A stretch of 33,210 nucleotides of DNA from positions 1 to 33,210 of the forward strand of contig DWYD01000031.1 in NCBI GenBank assembly GCA_019118865.1. Direction: 5' to 3'. Made by a program: the position numbers and the translations under genes. This document shows positions 1 through 8,423 of this stretch, piece after piece (position 1 is the stretch's first letter; every line of letters starts with the position of its first letter). This stretch comes from Candidatus Coprenecus merdipullorum (GTDB lineage Bacteria > Bacteroidota > Bacteroidia > Bacteroidales > UBA932). The notes beneath the pieces are model-generated. The model saw only the letters and a list, made by a program, of their open reading frames with translations, did no database searches and was not told the DNA's origin.

Positions 1-36
1 CGTTCATCCTGAGCCAGGATCAAACTCTTCATTGTA
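1..36 (-). rRNA. 16S rRNA, 5' end only (gene continues off the left edge)
   Basis: Reverse complement reads TACAATGAAGAGTTTGATCCTGGCTCAGGATGAACG, the conserved 5' end of bacterial 16S rRNA including the 27F primer site. Confidence 0.96.
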
Positions 37-219
37 TATGTTTTATATATCTAAGCTTGTCCTGTATCACCTTAATTTCAAAGAAACTAACGCTACTCTT
101 TTCTTGGTACTTTGCTTGTACTTGTTCTTCAATATTTCAATCAACTTTTGGGCTTCCGTGTCACACTCTCAATCTCTCTTCATTCAGTCTTCATCGTGTT
201 TCCTTTTCGAAAGCGGGTG

Positions 220-251
220 CAAAGATATGGCGAGTTTTTTTATCCTCCAAA
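220..251 (-). promoter_or_regulatory. Bacteroidota-type rRNA promoter (-33 TTTG, N20, -7 TATCTTTG)
   Basis: Minus strand reads TTTG (251-248), 20 nt spacer, TATCTTTG (227-220), followed by CACCCGC. Matches the Bacteroidetes primary sigma consensus TTTG-N19/20-TAnnTTTG. A-rich tracts lie upstream (about 252-297). Confidence 0.8.
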
Positions 252-293
252 TTTTTTTGCAACTTTTTTTTAAAATTTTTTTCATCTTTTTGC

Positions 294-318
294 AAAATCC
301 TTGATAATCAGGATAATT
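294..318 (-). terminator. Possible weak terminator or AT-rich hairpin at the end of rng
   Basis: Inverted repeat ATCCT (297-301) / AGGAT (310-314) overlaps the rng stop; minus strand continues with TTTT. Short stem. Confidence 0.3.
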
Positions 319-1861
319 TTTCTCCATCTTTTTTTGCCCACTCAAAATCCAAAATAGCCATATTTTCTGATGCGGATATGGAAATGGCCACTCCATACTT
401 CTTCCTCCATTTCTTTATAATGGAGTTGAACATCCCCTTTGTAAGGTAGGCCTCCACCAACGGATTTACTGTCAGGTGAAAAGCCTTCACGCCTTTTTCC
501 TTTACATAGAATGCCAGCTGCCGCTCAATATTCTCATCAACGAGTATGCTGGACGTTATACGCCCTGTGCCTCCGCAAGCGGGACATGTCTCAGTTGTCT
601 CTATCTCGGTGGCAGGACGTACCCGCTGACGTGTAATCTGCATTAAGCCGAACTTCGTAAGAGGCAGAATATTGTGCTTTGCCCTGTCAGACGCCATAAG
701 CTCCTGCATCTTCTTATGCAGCGCAATTTTGTGTTCTCCCAGGTCCATATCTATAAAATCCACTATGATGATACCGCCCATATCACGTAACTTGAGCTGA
801 CGGGCAATCTCCTCGGCCGCCACGCAGTTGACATCATAAGCGTTCTGCTCCTGGTCCTTTCCTGTTTTGACACGGGTGCCGCTGTTTACATCAACAACAT
901 GCATGGCCTCTGTATGTTCTATGACAAGATAGGCCCCTTGCCGCATTGGGACAACTTTCCCAAAAGAAGACTTTATCTGCCTTGTAACATCGAAATGATC
1001 CATAATCGGCTCATGTCCTCTGTACAGCTTGACTATCTTCTCGTGATCGGGCAATATAGTGGATATATATTCGCGGACTTCGTCATATGCCGCCTCATCG
1101 TTTACATAAATATTCGTAAACGTGTCATTTAACAGATCTCTTAAGATCGTGGTAGTCTTACTGTTTTCCTTGAACAGGAGTTGAGGCATCTTTCTGGTCG
1201 CCATCTTGGGCCAGGATTCCTCCCACTTGCGTACCAGGAGGCGGAGCTCCGCGTCCAGGACTGCGGCATTCTTACCCTCGGCTGCTGTACGGATAATTGC
1301 ACCGTAATTTGTCGGCAGTATACTGTAAAGCAAGCGTTCCAGACGTTTCTTCTCATCCTTGGAAGAAATCTTCTGCGAGACACTTATCTTATCTCCGAAA
1401 GGAAGAAGGACTATATTGCGTCCCGCTATGGAAATCTCTCCGGTCAGCCTGGAACCTTTTGTAGAGATAGGCTCCTTGACAATCTGAACTATAATCGGCT
1501 GTCCGGGAGTAAGTACATTCTCTATCTTCCCTTCCTTCTCCAGGATATGACTGATATCCATGGAGGAATAAAATTGTTTGAAATCCCTGTTGGGGTTAAT
1601 CTGCTTGACAAAATTGTCGAATGCTTTAAAATTAAGGCCGAGATCCAGATAATGGACGAACGCATCCTTCTTGTCGCCTATGTCTACAAAGGCCGCATTC
1701 AGGGTAGGAATAAGCTTCTTTACCTTTCCCAGATACACATCCCTCAAAGAAAAAGCCCTCTCGGCATTATCCTCCTTATTGAGTTCCACCAGTCGGTGAT
1801 CTTCGAGAAGGGCTATTACAGTTTCCTTAAGTCTTACATCTATTATCAGGTTTCTATCCAT
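308..1861 (-). CDS. rng: Ribonuclease G/E family (Rne/Rng)
   Basis: 517-aa ORF with an S1-like N-terminus (VYLGKVKKLIPTLNAAFVDIG), the catalytic core VVDVNSGTRV...IIIVDFIDM, and the Zn-link CPACGGTGR. Confidence 0.95.
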   Translation of the reverse strand: MDRNLIIDVRLKETVIALLEDHRLVELNKEDNAERAFSLRDVYLGKVKKLIPTLNAAFVDIGDKKDAFVHYLDLGLNFKAFDNFVKQINPNRDFKQFYSSMDISHILEKEGKIENVLTPGQPIIVQIVKEPISTKGSRLTGEISIAGRNIVLLPFGDKISVSQKISSKDEKKRLERLLYSILPTNYGAIIRTAAEGKNAAVLDAELRLLVRKWEESWPKMATRKMPQLLFKENSKTTTILRDLLNDTFTNIYVNDEAAYDEVREYISTILPDHEKIVKLYRGHEPIMDHFDVTRQIKSSFGKVVPMRQGAYLVIEHTEAMHVVDVNSGTRVKTGKDQEQNAYDVNCVAAEEIARQLKLRDMGGIIIVDFIDMDLGEHKIALHKKMQELMASDRAKHNILPLTKFGLMQITRQRVRPATEIETTETCPACGGTGRITSSILVDENIERQLAFYVKEKGVKAFHLTVNPLVEAYLTKGMFNSIIKKWRKKYGVAISISASENMAILDFEWAKKDGEKLS

Positions 1862-1928
1862 CGCAATTCAAAAAAAAAATCTAAAGCGGTTCATCAACGC
1901 TTTAGATTTAAGTAGCTGAGAATGGCCG

Positions 1929-2018
1929 CTATCTCTTCTTGTGTCTATTCTTGCGCAGGCGTTTTTTACGCTTGTGCGTAGCCATTTTATGTCTCTTTCT
2001 TTTTTTTCCGCTGGGCAT
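1929..2018 (-). CDS. 29-aa basic ribosomal-type small protein (AURKAIP1/COX24-like family of Bacteroidota)
   Basis: Translated by hand from the minus strand: MPSGKKRKRHKMATHKRKKRLRKNRHKKR*. Stop is CTA on plus at 1929-1931, start is CAT at 2016-2018. Lies between HU and rng; not in the supplied ORF track. Confidence 0.8.
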   Translation of the reverse strand: MPSGKKRKRHKMATHKRKKRLRKNRHKKR

Positions 2019-2026
2019 AGCTGTAA

Positions 2027-2314
2027 TTATTTATTTATGTTTGTCTTTACTAAGTTAAGGAATGTCTTGGAAGGCTTGAATGCAGGAATATAGTGCTCAG
2101 GTATCACAATAGTCTTCTGCTTCGAAATGTTGCGGGCTGTCTTCTGCGCACGCTTCTTAGCTATAAAGCTGCCGAAACCACGGAGATACACGCTGTTATC
2201 CTTTGAAACAGAATCCTTGACTGTCTCCATAAAAGCCTCTACGACCTTCTGTACATTGAGTTTTTCAAGTCCTGTAGCTTTTGCTACTTCATTTACGATA
2301 TCAGCTTTTGTCAT
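2027..2314 (-). CDS. HU/IHF-family DNA-binding protein
   Basis: MTKADIVNEVAKATGLEKLNVQKVVEAFMETVKDSVSKDNSVYLRGFGSFIAKKRAQKTARN, the HU fold signature. The internal ATG at 2314 is preferred over the 2347 start in the track. Confidence 0.92.
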   Translation of the reverse strand: MTKADIVNEVAKATGLEKLNVQKVVEAFMETVKDSVSKDNSVYLRGFGSFIAKKRAQKTARNISKQKTIVIPEHYIPAFKPSKTFLNLVKTNINK

Positions 2315-2366
2315 CTTAAATAATATATTAATGTTACTAATAATCACTTGCGTGAAATTCAGAATG

Positions 2367-2397
2367 CAAAAGTATTCTTATTTTCGACATTTACAAA
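2367..2397 (-). promoter_or_regulatory. Candidate Bacteroidota promoter for the HU-small protein-rng unit
   Basis: Minus strand TTTG (2397-2394), N19, TACTTTTG (2374-2367), about 53 nt upstream of the HU start. Confidence 0.6.
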
Positions 2398-2547
2398 ATA
2401 TTATTTCACTTTTTTGTCTTTTTTTCTTTGGCACAATCATTGACTATTACCACTTCTGTCAAATAGATGACGGTTCAAAAGCGGTATTCTGCCAAAATGG
2501 CACAAACTGCAGCCGCCCTACTGACACTTTAATTTGGAGAACTATAT

Positions 2548-4953
2548 ATGAAACAGACAATAGAAGATTTATTTCATGCCGGAGCAGGCGAAATGAACAT
2601 CGTCCCGGTCGTAAGTATTGACACCGTCCAGAAGCTGAATGAGAATGAACTTCCGGACATTCTGCCAGTCCTGGCACTTCGGAACGCAGTACTTTTTCCT
2701 TCCACGGTCACTCCGATATCCATCGGCAGGGAAAAATCCATAAAGCTGGTAAGGGATGTCTACAAATCCAGCAAGATTCTAGCAGCCATTTCCCAGAGAG
2801 ACATCAACGTAGAAGATCCGTCACTCATAGACCTTTATAATATAGGCACACTTGCCCGGATTATAAAAATTATCGAAATGCCGGACGGTACTATAACCGC
2901 CATTCTCCAAGGGCTGAAACGGTTGCGGCCCATAGAGCAGACTGCCTCTGAGCCCTATATGTTCGCCAGGATCAAATACCTGGAGGACACCATGCCCAAG
3001 AAGAACGACAAGGAGATGAGTTCCCTGACAGGCTCCGTCAAGGACCTGGCCCTGCACATCATCAAGCTCTCCCCTCACCTGCCGACAGAAGCCTCGTTCG
3101 CCATCAAGAACATCGAGGGCGACGAATTCCTGATCAACTTCATCGCCTCCAGCATCGAGTTTGAGGACCCCATGGAGAAGATCAAGCTGCTCGAGGAAGG
3201 CAATCTCAAAATCAGGGCGATGAAACTGGTGGAGATGCTGAACCGTCAGATAGAGATACTCAAGCTCAAGGACGACATACAGCGCAAGGTCCGTACCGAG
3301 ATGGACCAGCAGCAGAGAGAGTACTACCTGAACAATCAGCTCCGTACCATCCAGGAAGAGCTCGGCATGGACGAGGCCCAGGATATCGACGAGCTGCGCC
3401 AGAAGGCCAAGAAGAAAAATTGGCCCGAATCCGTGGCCAAGACCTTCGAGAGCGAGGTCCGCAAGCTCGAGCGCTCCAACCCCAACTCCCCCGACTACAA
3501 TATCCAGTACCAGTACATCCAGTTCATCCTGGACCTGCCCTGGGGAGATATGACCAAGGACAATCTGGACCTCAAGCACGCCCAGAAAGTCCTGGACAAG
3601 GACCACTTCGGCCTGGAGACAGTCAAGGAGAGGATAATCGAGTACCTCGCTGTGCTGAAGCTCAAGGGCGACATGAAGTCCCCTATCATCTGTCTCTACG
3701 GCCCTCCGGGAGTCGGCAAGACCTCCCTGGGCAAATCCATAGCCAAGGCCCTGGGCCGCAAGTACCAGCGCATATCCCTCGGCGGACTGCATGACGAGTC
3801 GGAGATAAGGGGTCACCGCAGGACCTACATCGGAGCGATGCCCGGACGTATCCTCCAGAGCATCAACCGCGCCGGCAGCTCAAATCCGGTAATCGTCCTC
3901 GACGAGATAGACAAGGTCAGCCAGGACTACAAGGGAGACCCCTCCTACGCCCTGCTGGAAGTGCTCGACCCCGAGCAGAACAATGCCTTCCACGACAACT
4001 ACCTTGACATCGACTACGACCTCTCGAAGGTACTCTTCATCACCACGGCCAACAACATCAGCACCATCCACCCCGCCCTGCGCGACCGTATGGAGATGAT
4101 ATCCGTATCCGGATACCTGGCCGAGGAAAAAGTCAGCATCGCCCAGGGCTACCTGATACCCAAGCAGCTCGAGGCCCACGGCCTGAAGAAGAGCCAGGTA
4201 CGCTTCCTCAAGGGCTCTATTGAGAAGATTATCGACGAGTACACCCGCGAGTCCGGAGTCAGGGGACTGGACCGGCAGATAGCCAAGATCGCCCGTATCT
4301 CCGCCCGTAAGATAGCCACCGGCGAGACTGCGAAGGTCAGCGTCACCCCCGAAGTCGTCTCGGAGTTCCTCGGACTTCCGACCAACTTCCACGACCTCCA
4401 GAAGGGCAATGAGGCTCCGGGCGTAGTCACAGGCCTGGCCTGGACAGAGAACGGCGGGGAAATCCTCTTCATAGAGTGCTCCGTAAGCGAGGGCAAGGGC
4501 GTCCTATCCTCTACCGGCAACCTCGGAGACGTGATGAAGGAATCCGCAACCATCGCCTTCCAGTACCTCAAGGCCCATCCGGACCTGATCGGACTGACCA
4601 CCGAGGAGATAATGAAGCATGACATCCACATCCACGTCCCGGAAGGAGCAATCCCCAAGGACGGTCCCTCGGCGGGCATCACCATGGTAAGCGCCATGGC
4701 CTCCGCACTGTCGGGTAAAATGGTCCGCAGCGGCATCGCCATGACAGGCGAGATGACCCTCCGCGGCAAGGTCCTGCCGGTAGGCGGTATCAAGGAGAAA
4801 ATCCTCGCAGCCAAGCGGGCGGGCATCCACACCATCATCCTCTCCAGGCAGAACGAGAAGGACATCAAGGACATCAAGCCCATCTACATCAAAGGACTGG
4901 ACTTCGTCTATGTAGACAATATCTCCGAAGTTCTGAAATACATATTCAGCTAA
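2548..4953 (+). CDS. lon: ATP-dependent endopeptidase La (Lon)
   Basis: 801 aa; Walker A GPPGVGKTSLGKSIA, Walker B VIVLDEIDK, catalytic PKDGPSAGITM, GGIKEKILAAKRAG. Confidence 0.98.
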   Translation: MKQTIEDLFHAGAGEMNIVPVVSIDTVQKLNENELPDILPVLALRNAVLFPSTVTPISIGREKSIKLVRDVYKSSKILAAISQRDINVEDPSLIDLYNIGTLARIIKIIEMPDGTITAILQGLKRLRPIEQTASEPYMFARIKYLEDTMPKKNDKEMSSLTGSVKDLALHIIKLSPHLPTEASFAIKNIEGDEFLINFIASSIEFEDPMEKIKLLEEGNLKIRAMKLVEMLNRQIEILKLKDDIQRKVRTEMDQQQREYYLNNQLRTIQEELGMDEAQDIDELRQKAKKKNWPESVAKTFESEVRKLERSNPNSPDYNIQYQYIQFILDLPWGDMTKDNLDLKHAQKVLDKDHFGLETVKERIIEYLAVLKLKGDMKSPIICLYGPPGVGKTSLGKSIAKALGRKYQRISLGGLHDESEIRGHRRTYIGAMPGRILQSINRAGSSNPVIVLDEIDKVSQDYKGDPSYALLEVLDPEQNNAFHDNYLDIDYDLSKVLFITTANNISTIHPALRDRMEMISVSGYLAEEKVSIAQGYLIPKQLEAHGLKKSQVRFLKGSIEKIIDEYTRESGVRGLDRQIAKIARISARKIATGETAKVSVTPEVVSEFLGLPTNFHDLQKGNEAPGVVTGLAWTENGGEILFIECSVSEGKGVLSSTGNLGDVMKESATIAFQYLKAHPDLIGLTTEEIMKHDIHIHVPEGAIPKDGPSAGITMVSAMASALSGKMVRSGIAMTGEMTLRGKVLPVGGIKEKILAAKRAGIHTIILSRQNEKDIKDIKPIYIKGLDFVYVDNISEVLKYIFS

Positions 4954-4958
4954 GGACT

Positions 4959-5621
4959 ATGGAAGTCAGGATAGAAGAATCGTGGAAAGCGGTGCTCCGG
5001 GAAGAGTTCGACAAGGAATATTTCGCCCGGATCGCCGCTTTCCTGCATCAGGAGAAAAGGGAAGGCAAGACAATCTATCCTCCCGGACCTCTCATTTTCA
5101 ACGCATTCCAGCTTACACCCTTCGACAGAGTAAAAGTAGTGATACTGGGCCAGGACCCCTATCATGGTCCCGGCCAGGCTCACGGCCTGTCATTCTCCGT
5201 TCAGGACGGAGTGGCACTGCCGCCCTCCCTCCAGAACATCTACAAGGAGATAGCCGCCGATACCGGCTGCACCCCCCCGCCCAGCGGCAACCTCGAGCGA
5301 TGGGCCCGCCAAGGCGTATTTCTCCTCAATTCTGTCCTGACCGTCAGGGCCGGCTCACCCACCTCCCACAGCGGAATAGGCTGGCAGACTTTCACCGACG
5401 CGGTCATCAAGACCATATCCGACCGCAAGGAGTGCGTAGTATTCATGCTCTGGGGCAACTACGCCCGAAGTAAAAAAGCACTGATCGACAGTTCAAGACA
5501 CCTTATACTGGAGGCAGCCCACCCGTCCCCGTTAGCCCGGGGAGCCTTCTTCGGATGCCGTCATTTTTCAAAGGCCAACAACTTCCTAATCGCCACCGGC
5601 CAGTCTCCCATCAAATGGTAA
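4959..5621 (+). CDS. ung: Uracil-DNA glycosylase
   Basis: 220 aa; VVILGQDPYHGPGQAHGLSFSV, FMLWGNYARSK, LEAAHPSPL motifs of family 1 UDG. Begins 5 nt after the lon stop. Confidence 0.97.
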   Translation: MEVRIEESWKAVLREEFDKEYFARIAAFLHQEKREGKTIYPPGPLIFNAFQLTPFDRVKVVILGQDPYHGPGQAHGLSFSVQDGVALPPSLQNIYKEIAADTGCTPPPSGNLERWARQGVFLLNSVLTVRAGSPTSHSGIGWQTFTDAVIKTISDRKECVVFMLWGNYARSKKALIDSSRHLILEAAHPSPLARGAFFGCRHFSKANNFLIATGQSPIKW

Positions 5622-5630
5622 TCCTCATCT

Positions 5631-6272
5631 TTACGGAACCAACAGAAAACGATAAATTCCCTCGAAAAGGGAAATCAGCCCAAGCACCATTATCACTACT
5701 CCGGCTATACGGTTAATCATTATCAGTTGCCTGAGCCGCAACTTATTTCTGAACATATTAATACATGTGGACAGAATATGCCACCATAAAGCCGCTCCTG
5801 CAAACACACCTGCAAGTGTCACGGCTATCCTCTCCAGCGGCTCTGCTTCTTCACGGCTTATTCCGATAAAAGCAAAGAGTCCGAGCATCAGGAAAAAAGC
5901 ACCTGGATTACTGATTGTCATCAGCACTGTCGAGAAGAAATCCTGCCAATAATGGCGGTTTCCTGACTTGACCCGGCGGATCTGCTTCACAGGATTGCTC
6001 ATAAAGAGTTTTACTCCGAAGATTCCGACGATAATTCCACCGGCAATCATAACCAGATAACGGTAATCTGACAATAGCTGCTGCACATACGAAATACTGA
6101 GAAGAGCGATTGCTGCAAAGACAGTATCGGAAAGCGCAGCTCCCAAGCCGGTAATAAAGCCTGAGTTACGGCCTTTGCTAAGAGTGCGCTGAATACACAG
6201 CACACCGATCGGCCCCAATGGAACCGATGCACATATTCCGACAACTAATCCTTTCAACAGCTCCAGCAGCAT
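5631..6272 (-). CDS. LysE/RhtB-family exporter
   Basis: 213-aa hydrophobic ORF with LLKGLVVGICASVPLGPIGVLCIQRTLSKGRNSGFITGLGAALSDTVFAAIA, typical of LysE. Confidence 0.85.
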   Translation of the reverse strand: MLLELLKGLVVGICASVPLGPIGVLCIQRTLSKGRNSGFITGLGAALSDTVFAAIALLSISYVQQLLSDYRYLVMIAGGIIVGIFGVKLFMSNPVKQIRRVKSGNRHYWQDFFSTVLMTISNPGAFFLMLGLFAFIGISREEAEPLERIAVTLAGVFAGAALWWHILSTCINMFRNKLRLRQLIMINRIAGVVIMVLGLISLFEGIYRFLLVP

Positions 6273-6276
6273 TTCC

Positions 6277-7923
6277 TCACTCCTCCACTCCGGTTACAGC
6301 GCCCTCCTCAGGTGCCAGATAATATTCCAGAAGCGCACTCAGAACATCCGGATTGATATCCTTTGCCAGAGTGACTTTATCCTCGTCAAGAAGATATATC
6401 GCCGGCACGTCAATCAAATCATATTTGTCGAACATACCGGACTTTCTCTTACTGTCCCAAAGATTGATCCACCCAGGATTATTCTCCTTAACATCGTTCT
6501 TCCAGTTTTTATCTTTCCCAGTATAGATAGCTACAACCTCGACATCCGTACGGTCATATTCTTTATACATCTTAGCCAGAGCCTCCGTAACTCCGCGGCA
6601 GAGAGCGCAGTCAGTATTGTAGAAATAGAGCACGGTATAACGGGAACGGACATCGTATATATGAAACTTCTTATTTTGAGGAGTCCTGAGTTCAAGGTCC
6701 GTGGCCGGCTTGTCAAGAGGATTCCGGTAAAACATCAGAACGGCGAGCGCTGTCTGGTCAATGAAATCAGAGGGAGACGAGAAATCCGCCCTGATCACAC
6801 TTCCCCTGGACTCTCCAGTATCCGTGAATGTTACTGTTTCCCACATCTCCGGCATTCCGGCAATATACTTGTTGGCCAGATAAGCCGCTCCCTGCTGGAG
6901 AGTATAGCTGGCACTAGTCTTAAGATACTGATAGAGAGAGTAGAAAAGCTCGTGAAAGAACTCCGGATTGTCTTTCGAATCCTCGAAGAATGTGTCAATT
7001 TCCTTTGTCACCAAAGTTGTGTCCGCCGAATTGGCTATCGGGACAAATATCTGCTCGAATATCATTTCTGTAGGCGTAAGCTGACTCTCATGCACCTCAA
7101 CTACCTGTGACAAGGCCAAGGGGGTTAGCTCTCGTCCGATAATGACTCCGCTTCTGTCGAGAAGAAAAAGTTTCGGTGTAGATATGACTCCATATTTATT
7201 GACAAAATCTGAAGTCATTTCAGGATCCCAAAGATGGATAATCCTCACATTGCCGGGAACGGAGAAGGGCTGCATAGCCTTCTGTATATATGACATCCAC
7301 CTCTCTCTGTCGTCCTGGACATAGATCATATATACAGTGAAGTTGATCCCTGCCGTATTCCTGGTGAGATACTGCATGAGAGCAGGGGTTGTACGGATAC
7401 AGGACGTACATTCATCATCGTAAAAATAGAGAACCGTATAATCCTGATCACCGCTGGTGACAGCAACGCTATTGCCGGCAGGATCCTGCAACGTCAGCTC
7501 AGGAGCAGCCATTCCTATCAGGGAGCGGCGGTTAGTCTCCGCAAACAGCTTCATTTCCATCATTGCATTCCCGTCCTTCAGGTTATACTTGCCGTTCAGA
7601 AAGTAATTGTCGGCGATATAAACAGAAATCTCATCATAGCCCATTATCCTCGACTCACGGTAATACCTGTAAATATAATAAGCCAGCGAGGCCTTTTCCT
7701 CATCTGTTTTCCCTGTCTGGATGAATGCGTCTGCCTTACCGATTATCTCATAAGGCTGCTGACCATCAAACACACTCATAACCAAGTTGATATCTTCCTG
7801 TGTCATTCCTTTGTCCAAAGATGTGGAAAGAGTATCGGTCTGAGCTGATGCCTCGACAGACATTGCTGCAACGGATAATACTACGGCGGCCGCAGCTGCT
7901 ATGACTTTGCAAAAATTTCTCAT
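6277..7923 (-). CDS. Secreted protein with two thioredoxin-like (TlpA/DUF5106-type) domains
   Basis: 548 aa; signal peptide MRNFCKVIAAAAAVVLSVAAMSVEASA; two segments YTVLYFYDDECTSC and YTVLYFYNTDCALC, each with CxxC and a following cis-Pro-like strand (VISTPKLFLLD, LIDVPAIYLLD). Confidence 0.8.
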   Translation of the reverse strand: MRNFCKVIAAAAAVVLSVAAMSVEASAQTDTLSTSLDKGMTQEDINLVMSVFDGQQPYEIIGKADAFIQTGKTDEEKASLAYYIYRYYRESRIMGYDEISVYIADNYFLNGKYNLKDGNAMMEMKLFAETNRRSLIGMAAPELTLQDPAGNSVAVTSGDQDYTVLYFYDDECTSCIRTTPALMQYLTRNTAGINFTVYMIYVQDDRERWMSYIQKAMQPFSVPGNVRIIHLWDPEMTSDFVNKYGVISTPKLFLLDRSGVIIGRELTPLALSQVVEVHESQLTPTEMIFEQIFVPIANSADTTLVTKEIDTFFEDSKDNPEFFHELFYSLYQYLKTSASYTLQQGAAYLANKYIAGMPEMWETVTFTDTGESRGSVIRADFSSPSDFIDQTALAVLMFYRNPLDKPATDLELRTPQNKKFHIYDVRSRYTVLYFYNTDCALCRGVTEALAKMYKEYDRTDVEVVAIYTGKDKNWKNDVKENNPGWINLWDSKRKSGMFDKYDLIDVPAIYLLDEDKVTLAKDINPDVLSALLEYYLAPEEGAVTGVEE

Positions 7924-8423
7924 ATTTTACTCTGTATATAATCTTTTATATCAATGTTGGACGGAAGAAACGGTGACGCATCACCTCCGTTGATAATCAC
8001 ATCCCTCACGACAGTCGAGGATATGAATGAGTATGCATGGGACGCAGGTATGAACACAGTTACAGTTTCAGGCTGCATCTCGCGGTTGGCCTGCGCAATG
8101 ACTGACTCGAGTTCGAAATCGGTCGTTGTCCTCAGTCCTCTTATGATAAAATCTGTTTCTTTTTCCCGGCACAGGCTGACTGTAAGACCCGTATATGACA
8201 GTACCTCAATATCCGCACCATTATCCATCAACGGACGCACTGCATCCTGAATAAGACGCACTCTCGTCTGCGGAGACAGAAATCCCCGCTTGAGATGATT
8301 GTATCCCACAGCGACATATATTTTATCGAACAGCTTGAGCGCAGACTGGAGAACATCCATATGCCCAAGTGTGAAAGGATCGAAAGATCCGGGGAAAACA
8401 GCAGCTCTTTTATTCTGTTTCAT
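7920..8423 (-). CDS. coaD: Pantetheine-phosphate adenylyltransferase
   Basis: AVFPGSFDPFTLGHMDVLQSA, IIRGLRTTTDFELE, AYSFISSTVVRDVIINGGD. Confidence 0.97.
   Translation of the reverse strand: MKQNKRAAVFPGSFDPFTLGHMDVLQSALKLFDKIYVAVGYNHLKRGFLSPQTRVRLIQDAVRPLMDNGADIEVLSYTGLTVSLCREKETDFIIRGLRTTTDFELESVIAQANREMQPETVTVFIPASHAYSFISSTVVRDVIINGGDASPFLPSNIDIKDYIQSKI

Noticed and set aside
32-449. Two plus-strand ORFs (90 and 130 aa) over the rRNA leader and rng end
   Set aside because: Phe/Ser-rich translation of the AT-rich rRNA promoter/leader; no coding signature.
2821-3816. 331-aa ORF antisense to lon
   Set aside because: Low-complexity L/V/G/D-rich translation, antisense to a clear Lon; typical product of strong codon bias.
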